64,000 bases of DNA, taken from the NCBI GenBank assembly GCA_016125555.1, contig WGLN01000002.1, positions 1-64,000 of the forward strand. The letters run 5' to 3'. Positions 59,165 through 64,000 of the stretch are shown one piece after another. Numbering within the stretch: the first letter of the stretch is position 1; each line of letters opens with the position of its first letter. This stretch comes from Porphyrobacter sp. (GTDB lineage: Bacteria; Pseudomonadota; Alphaproteobacteria; Sphingomonadales; Sphingomonadaceae). The notes under the pieces are model-generated. The model was given only the letters and a program-made list of their open reading frames with translations, was not told the DNA's origin and ran no database searches. Both the position numbers and the translations under genes were made by a program.

Positions 59165-59914
59165 CTAATTCTCGTCGGCAAGGTCGCCGAAGGCATCCTC
59201 GACCGAAGCCGACTTGGCAGCCGCCTCGCCCTCGTCCGGTGCGGGCGCGGCCCCGGCATCCGGCACTGCGGCGGGTGCGGCGCCCTCACCCGCGTCCGGC
59301 GCGGGGGCGGGATCGGCTCCGGGAGCAGGCTCGGCAGCAGTCGGCGGCGCAGGCAGCGCCACCGGGTCAAGCCGCCCGGCGAGCGCCGTCAGCTGAATGG
59401 CCATCACTCCGTCGACCGCACGCGCGATCACCGGCACCTCGTAACGCATCGCCCCGCCGACATTATATTCCCAGACGATCCGCGTGCCCTCGTCGACCTC
59501 GCTGATGACGATGGTGAGGACGCCCACCACCGGCTCGCTCTGAAGCGGGCCGAGCGCGCCCAGCATCCTGAGCGCGCGCTCCGGATAGGCCTGGATCACC
59601 CGCATGTGTTCGACACTGCCCTCGAGCGTGAAGCGCTCGGGTTCGTCGACCTCGGGAATCTTCTCGCAGAAGCACCCGCCGGCCTGCGGGGTGAGCGTGA
59701 GGTTGGCGGCGTCGCCCGACCAGGTGTGCGCCGAATCCCACCAGTCCGCCGGCGTGATCAGCGCCAGCCACACCTCCTTGGGGCTGGCCTTCACCACCGC
59801 CTCGTTGTGCGAGACGAAGCCGTTGGGGCCCGAGGCGGTGATCTCCGCGGCGGCGGGCACGCTTGGCAGCAGAGCCGCAGCGGCCAGCAGCGGCAGAAGA
59901 CGACATCTCGACAT
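59165..59914 (-). CDS. Secreted SRPBCC-domain protein inserted in the ribosomal cluster
   Basis: 249-residue exported protein with a signal peptide (CRLLPLLAAAALLPSVPAAAE). Residues about 25-190 resemble an SRPBCC/START-like fold: HNEAVVKASPKEVWLALITPADWWDSAHTWSG, ERFTLEGSVEHMRVI and WEYNVGG. The C-terminal 60 residues are Pro/Ala/Asp/Glu-rich with repeated PAPDAG-like units. A GGAGG ribosome-binding site precedes the ATG at 59914. It is located between adk and rpsM, interrupting the usual ribosomal order; function is unknown. Confidence 0.8.
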   Translation of the reverse strand: MSRCRLLPLLAAAALLPSVPAAAEITASGPNGFVSHNEAVVKASPKEVWLALITPADWWDSAHTWSGDAANLTLTPQAGGCFCEKIPEVDEPERFTLEGSVEHMRVIQAYPERALRMLGALGPLQSEPVVGVLTIVISEVDEGTRIVWEYNVGGAMRYEVPVIARAVDGVMAIQLTALAGRLDPVALPAPPTAAEPAPGADPAPAPDAGEGAAPAAVPDAGAAPAPDEGEAAAKSASVEDAFGDLADEN

Positions 59915-59983
59915 GGCGGAAACCTCCCTCACCCGCGCGGCTCTAGGCCAAAGCGTGGCGTAGCGGAAGCGCCCTTGCGCCCT

Positions 59984-60631
59984 TCAGCCGCGCAGGATCG
60001 CGTCGATCTGGCCCGCGACTTCGTCGATCGCGGCCATGCCGTCGACCCGGGTGACGATCCCGCGCGCCTCGTAGCCGGGCAGGATCGGCGCGGTCTTGGC
60101 GCGATATTCCTGCATCCGCATCCGCACGGTTTCCTCGTTGTCGTCGGGCCGGCGCTTGAATTCGGTGCTGCCGCAATTGTCGCACACGCCCGGCACCTGC
60201 GGCGGATTGGCGGTGTCGTGATAGAGCGCGCCGCACTTCGCGCAGGAGAAACGGCCGGTGATCCGCTCGACCAGCGCGTCCTCGTTCACCTCGAGTTCGA
60301 TGACGTGATCGAGCGTGCGGCCGTTCTTCGCGAGGATCGCGTCCAGCGCGTCGGCCTGCGCGGCGGTGCGCGGATAGCCGTCGAAGATCGCGCCGGTTTC
60401 CGGGCCCATCGCGGCGAGTTCGGCGTCGATCAGATCGGAGACGATCTCGTCCGAGACCAGCTCGCCGCGCTCCATCACTTCCTTGGCCTTCAGCCCCACG
60501 GGCGTGCCGGCCTTGACCGCGGCGCGCAGCATGTCGCCGGTGGAAAGCTGCCGCATGCCGTGGCGTTCGACCAGCCCGGCGCTCTGCGTGCCCTTGCCCG
60601 CCCCGGGAGGGCCAAGAAGAATGATATTCAC
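59984..60631 (-). CDS. adk: Adenylate kinase
   Basis: 215-residue adenylate kinase (ATP + AMP to 2 ADP). The P-loop GPPGAGKGTQS is at residues 7-17; the long-form LID domain holds a four-cysteine zinc site (CAKC and CDNC). This is the zinc-binding form also found in gram-positives and many alphaproteobacteria. It lies between secY and the SRPBCC gene in the usual secY-adk order. Confidence 0.98.
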   Translation of the reverse strand: MNIILLGPPGAGKGTQSAGLVERHGMRQLSTGDMLRAAVKAGTPVGLKAKEVMERGELVSDEIVSDLIDAELAAMGPETGAIFDGYPRTAAQADALDAILAKNGRTLDHVIELEVNEDALVERITGRFSCAKCGALYHDTANPPQVPGVCDNCGSTEFKRRPDDNEETVRMRMQEYRAKTAPILPGYEARGIVTRVDGMAAIDEVAGQIDAILRG

Positions 60632-60736
60632 GAACCGTCCCCCGTTGTCGCCGCCGGTTCCTGCCGGCGGGATGCGTTCAGATCTGCGGGTTCAACCATG
60701 CCCGGCCTCGCGTCAAGCAGCCCTGCCGCCCGAGGC

Positions 60737-62101
60737 TCAGCGCAGGCGACCCTTGAGTTTCGCCTTCTTGATGAGGTCGCCGTACTGGTGCGCCAGCAGG
60801 TGCGACTGGACCTGGGAGATGGTGTCGACCGTCACGTTGACGACGATCAGCAGGCTGGTGCCGCCCAGGAACAGCGGAATGCCGGTCTGGGCGATCATGT
60901 ATTCGGGCACGACGCACACGACGGTGAGATAGACCGCGCCGATCACCGTGATCCGGGTGAGGACATATTCGAGATAGTCCGCCGTGCGCTTGCCCGGACG
61001 GATGCCGGGGATGAAGCCGCCGTTCTTCTTGAGACTGTCCGCCGTCTCCTCGGGGTTGAAGACCACCGCGGTGTAGAAGAAGCAGAAGAAGATGATGCCG
61101 ATCGCATAGAGCGCCATGTAGAGCGGCTGCCCGTGCGCGAGATACTGGTTGAGCGACTGGATCACCGTGTAGAACGAGCTGTCCGGGTCCATCGACTGGC
61201 CGGCGAACTGCGAAATCGTCAGCGGCAGCAGCAGCAGCGAACTGGCGAAGATCGGCGGGATCACGCCGGCGGTGTTGATCTTGAGCGGCAGGTGCGAACG
61301 ATCGGCCTGCATCATGCCGTTCTGGGTCGCGCGCTTGGGATACTGGATCAGCAGACGGCGCTGGGCGCGCTCCATAAAGCTGATCAGCAGGATCAGGCCG
61401 ACCACCATCGCGATGAAGCCGATGATGACGAAGGGCGCGATCGCGCCGGTGCGGCCACCCTCGAACAGGTTGCTGCCGAAGGTCGGGAACTGGGCGACGA
61501 TGCCCGCCATGATGATCAGCGACACGCCGTTGCCGATGCCGCGACTGGTGATCTGCTCGCCCAGCCACAGCAGGAACATCGTGCCCCCGACAAGGTTGAT
61601 GACGGTGACGATCCGGAACATGTAGCCGGGATCGACCACCGCCTGCAGGCCGCTCTGCGCGCCGAAGCTCTCGAGCCCGACGGCGAGGAAATAGCCCTGG
61701 ATCGCGCACAGGATCACCGCGCCGTAGCGGGTGTACTGGTTCAATTTCTGCCGCCCGCTTGCGCCTTCCTTCTTGAGCGCGGCGAGGGTCGGATGCAGCG
61801 CGCTCGCCATCTGCACGACGATCGAGGCGGTGATGTAGGGCATCACCCCGAGCGCGATGAGGCTCATGCGCTGGAGGCTGCCGCCCGAAAAGGTGTTGAA
61901 CAGGTCGAGAATGCCGCCGCGGGTCTGGTTGTACAGCTCGCTGAGGATCAGCGGGTTGACGCCCGGCAGCGGAACGAAGCTGAGGAAGCGGAAAACGATC
62001 AGCGCGCCGATCGTAAACCAGATGCGCTGGCGAAGCTCGGTGGCCTTGGCGAAATTGCCGAGGTTGAGATTGCTCGCGATATTGTCGGCGCGTGATGCCA
62101 T
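60737..62101 (-). CDS. secY: Preprotein translocase subunit SecY
   Basis: 454-residue channel subunit of the Sec translocon with ten hydrophobic helices. Motifs include the N-terminal RIWFTIGALIVFRFLSFVPLPG, a plug region, and the C-terminal loop GGFIPGIRPGKRTADYLEYVLTRI. It follows rplO in the spc operon. Confidence 0.98.
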   Translation of the reverse strand: MASRADNIASNLNLGNFAKATELRQRIWFTIGALIVFRFLSFVPLPGVNPLILSELYNQTRGGILDLFNTFSGGSLQRMSLIALGVMPYITASIVVQMASALHPTLAALKKEGASGRQKLNQYTRYGAVILCAIQGYFLAVGLESFGAQSGLQAVVDPGYMFRIVTVINLVGGTMFLLWLGEQITSRGIGNGVSLIIMAGIVAQFPTFGSNLFEGGRTGAIAPFVIIGFIAMVVGLILLISFMERAQRRLLIQYPKRATQNGMMQADRSHLPLKINTAGVIPPIFASSLLLLPLTISQFAGQSMDPDSSFYTVIQSLNQYLAHGQPLYMALYAIGIIFFCFFYTAVVFNPEETADSLKKNGGFIPGIRPGKRTADYLEYVLTRITVIGAVYLTVVCVVPEYMIAQTGIPLFLGGTSLLIVVNVTVDTISQVQSHLLAHQYGDLIKKAKLKGRLR

Positions 62102-62241
62102 GTCGTCTCGTCGATCCTAGCTCTTGGCCCCTCCGCGATGGCTCTTCCTGCCGCGGCTCGGGGCCGTCTCCTGCACGCCGACTTGTGACGATAGCCCCCA
62201 CCGGTGAAAACCGGCCCGGCGCGCGAGAGCGTAAATAGGGA

Positions 62242-62270
62242 GCGAGGGGGCTCTTGTCGAACCCCCTCGC
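62242..62270. other. Hairpin between rplO and secY
   Basis: Perfect nine-base inverted repeat GCGAGGGGG/CCCCCTCGC with an eleven-base loop, 15-45 bases after the rplO stop. No T-run follows on the minus strand; it could attenuate or stabilise the spc mRNA. Confidence 0.5.
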
Positions 62271-62285
62271 CCCTCATTTCGTCGA

Positions 62286-62810
62286 TTACTTCGCCTTGGC
62301 GGCCTTGTTCGCGTCGCGGCGGGCGAGCTTCTTCTCGTGTTCCGGGGTCGGGGCAGGCGCCACTTCGACCTTGCCGCCGGCGGCTTCGACCGCGGCGATC
62401 GCGCCCTTGGTGGCGCCGGTCACGGCGAAACTCGCCTTGGCGGTGAACTCGCCCTTGCCGAGCAGGCGCACGCCGTCCTTGCCGCCGCGCACGAGGCCCG
62501 CTTCACGCAAGGAGCTCTCGGTGATGGTGGCCTTGGCGTCGAGCTTGCCCGCGTCGATGAACTTCTGGACGAGCCCCACGTTCACTTCGGCGTAGTCCTT
62601 GCCGAACGGATTGTTGAAGCCGCGCTTGGGAAGGCGCATGTGGAGCGGCATCTGGCCGCCCTCGAAGCCCTTGATGGCAACGCCCGAACGCGCCTTCTGG
62701 CCCTTCTGGCCACGCGCGGCGGTCTTGCCCTTGCCCGAGCCGATACCACGGCCGACACGGACGCGGCCCTTGCGGGCACCGGCATTGTCGCGGATGTCAT
62801 TCAGTTTCAT
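62286..62810 (-). CDS. rplO: 50S ribosomal protein L15
   Basis: 174-residue L15. Motifs: [40 protein letters not shown] and [20 protein letters not shown]. The C-terminal 20-25 residues ([17 protein letters not shown]) form a basic extension beyond the usual ~145-residue length. Confidence 0.97.
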   Translation of the reverse strand: MKLNDIRDNAGARKGRVRVGRGIGSGKGKTAARGQKGQKARSGVAIKGFEGGQMPLHMRLPKRGFNNPFGKDYAEVNVGLVQKFIDAGKLDAKATITESSLREAGLVRGGKDGVRLLGKGEFTAKASFAVTGATKGAIAAVEAAGGKVEVAPAPTPEHEKKLARRDANKAAKAK

Positions 62811-62854
62811 GATTCTGCACTCGCTTTCGCTTTTGTCGCGCTGGAAGATGGAAA

Positions 62855-62872
62855 GCCCCGCCGCAGCGGGGC
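62855..62872. other. Hairpin between rpmD and rplO
   Basis: Seven-base stem GCCCCGC/GCGGGGC with loop CGCA in the 73-base gap between rpmD and rplO; no T-run. Confidence 0.45.
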
Positions 62873-62883
62873 CCTCCGGATGT

Positions 62884-63060
62884 TTAGTCGATCACCTGCA
62901 CCAGATGCGGGATCTTGGCGATCGCGCCGCGCACCTCGGGGGTGTCCTGACGCTCGACGACCTTGTGCATCTTGTTGAGGCCCAGGCCGATGAGGATCTT
63001 GCGCTGGCTCTCGGGGCGACGGATCGGCGAACCGACCTGCTTGATCTTGATGGTAGCCAT
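62884..63060 (-). CDS. rpmD: 50S ribosomal protein L30
   Basis: 58-residue L30 in the position expected between rpsE and rplO. The protein begins [20 protein letters not shown] and ends with [27 protein letters not shown] is the family core. The start ATG at 63060 lies just after the rpsE stop. Confidence 0.97.
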   Translation of the reverse strand: MATIKIKQVGSPIRRPESQRKILIGLGLNKMHKVVERQDTPEVRGAIAKIPHLVQVID

Positions 63061-63066
63061 CTGGGA

Positions 63067-63810
63067 TTACTCCACAATCGCCGCAGCGTCGGCTTCCGCC
63101 TCGGCTGCGCTGGCCCCGCCCCGACCCAGGAGGTCGGCAACCTTCTTGCCGCGACGCTGGGCGACCGACTTCGGCGAAGTCTGGTCGGCGAGCGCGTCGA
63201 AGGTGGCGCGGATCATGTTGTAGGGGTTCGAGGTGCCGACCGACTTGGTCACCACGTCGGCGACGCCGAGGCTCTCGAACACGGCGCGCATCGGACCGCC
63301 GGCGATGATGCCGGTGCCCGGAGGCGCCGAGCGGACGGTGACCTTGCCCGCGCCGAAACGGCCGTTGCCGTCATGGTGCAGGGTGCGGCCTTCCTTGAGC
63401 GGCACGCGGATCATCTTCTTGCGCGCCGAAGCGGTCGCCTTGGTGATCGCTTCCGGCACTTCGCGGGCCTTGCCGTGGCCGAAGCCGACGCGGCCCTGGC
63501 CATCGCCGACAACCACGAGCGCCGCAAAGCCGAAGCGCTTGCCGCCCTTCACGGTCTTGGAGACGCGGTTGATGTGGACCAGCTTCTCGATGATGCCGTC
63601 GTCTTCTTCCTCGCGCTTGCCGCGACGGTCGTCACGGCCACCGCGACCGCGCCCGCGGCCTTCGCCGCCCTCGCGGTTGCCGCCACGGCCACGCCCGCGA
63701 CGCGGGTTGCCGTCATCGGCCTGGGCCGGCGACTGGTTGTCGGCGGCTTCCGACGGGGTCGTCGCCACGGCGGGGACCTCGGTCTGGTTTTCGGTGTTCT
63801 CGTCAGCCAT
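63067..63810 (-). CDS. rpsE: 30S ribosomal protein S5
   Basis: 247-residue S5 with an unusually long hydrophilic N-terminal extension of about 75 residues (Gly/Arg/Glu-rich, [20 protein letters not shown]) before the canonical core: [34 protein letters not shown] and [19 protein letters not shown]. The start is given at the ATG at 63810; an ATG one codon upstream overlaps the rplR stop (TGATG). The extension is common in sphingomonad S5 proteins. Confidence 0.96.
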   Translation of the reverse strand: MADENTENQTEVPAVATTPSEAADNQSPAQADDGNPRRGRGRGGNREGGEGRGRGRGGRDDRRGKREEEDDGIIEKLVHINRVSKTVKGGKRFGFAALVVVGDGQGRVGFGHGKAREVPEAITKATASARKKMIRVPLKEGRTLHHDGNGRFGAGKVTVRSAPPGTGIIAGGPMRAVFESLGVADVVTKSVGTSNPYNMIRATFDALADQTSPKSVAQRRGKKVADLLGRGGASAAEAEADAAAIVE

Positions 63811-63812
63811 CA

Positions 63813-64000
63813 TCAGAACTCCAGCCCGCCTTCGCGGGCGGCATCGGCCAGCGCCTTGACGCGGCCATGGAACAGGAACCCGCCGCGATCGAACACGACA
63901 GTGGTCACGCCCGCCTTCTTGGCGGCCTCGGCGATCTGCTTGCCGACCTCGGCCGCAGCCGAAACGTTGGCACCGCTCGCCTTGGCGCCCAGCGTCGAGG
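63813..64000 (-). CDS. rplR: 50S ribosomal protein L18 (3' part)
   Basis: C-terminal about 62 residues of L18 (5S rRNA-binding), running off the window. The visible sequence ...[21 protein letters not shown]...[19 protein letters not shown] ends just before rpsE. The 5' part lies beyond the window. Confidence 0.96.
   Translation of the reverse strand, partial: STLGAKASGANVSAAAEVGKQIAEAAKKAGVTTVVFDRGGFLFHGRVKALADAAREGGLEF

Overview
The window is a high-GC chromosomal segment from an alphaproteobacterium, most probably a member of Sphingomonadales (Erythrobacteraceae-like). The support is a CckA-type hybrid kinase, alphaproteobacterial LexA boxes (GTTC-N7-GTTC) in front of recA and uvrA, an mdh...sucD-sucA-sucB-lpd cluster, and an spc/alpha ribosomal operon. 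The family-level placement is an inference from gene content. No tRNA, rRNA, CRISPR array or insertion sequence was recognised.

Layout. 1-4.6 kb: 3' end of icd, a fused GNAT/nitrilase-type protein, a Kef-type antiporter and a 60-aa hydrophilic protein. 4.6-12.5 kb (minus strand): alaS, recA with terminator and LexA box, cckA, a DUF2062 membrane protein, smpB. 12.6-16.7 kb: an AstE/AspA-like zinc hydrolase, a secreted S9 peptidase and dapA. 16.8-27.8 kb (plus strand): lytic transglycosylase, greB, rlmN, small envelope proteins, methyltransferase, MOSC protein, pteridine-reductase-like SDR, a cytochrome b/molybdoenzyme pair and cyclopropane synthase. 27.9-30.6 kb: argG, a 0.9-kb gene-free stretch that looks like a large structured RNA, then rlpA. 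30.6-35.7 kb is accessory: a secreted protein, a sulfotransferase-like protein, an HTH protein with an acidic and glycine-rich tail, and an AT-richer two-gene island (DUF262 protein plus SMC/OLD-like ATPase) resembling a defence module. 35.7-42.9 kb: uvrA with LexA box, a BtuFCD/Fec-type importer and a SleB-type cell-wall hydrolase. 43.0-51.6 kb: mdh and the 2-oxoglutarate dehydrogenase/succinyl-CoA ligase genes, without sucC. 51.7-56.0 kb: amidase, PepSY protein, TRIC-family channel and two tandem paralogous secreted proteins. 56.2-64 kb (minus strand): rplR-rpsE-rpmD-rplO-secY-adk-(SRPBCC protein)-rpsM-rpsK-rpoA-rplQ, closed by a clear intrinsic terminator.

How the genes work together. Most of the window is housekeeping: central carbon flux (icd, mdh, sucD/A/B, lpd), translation (ribosomal proteins, alaS, smpB, rlmN, adk, secY), DNA repair under SOS control (recA, uvrA), cell-cycle phosphorelay (cckA) and wall turnover (slt, rlpA, sleB). 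The two places that stand out are the putative structured RNA at about 29.2-29.85 kb, which has several GNRA/UUCG hairpins all on the plus strand and a terminator-like end, and the compositionally distinct DUF262-ATPase pair at 33.4-35.7 kb next to uvrA.
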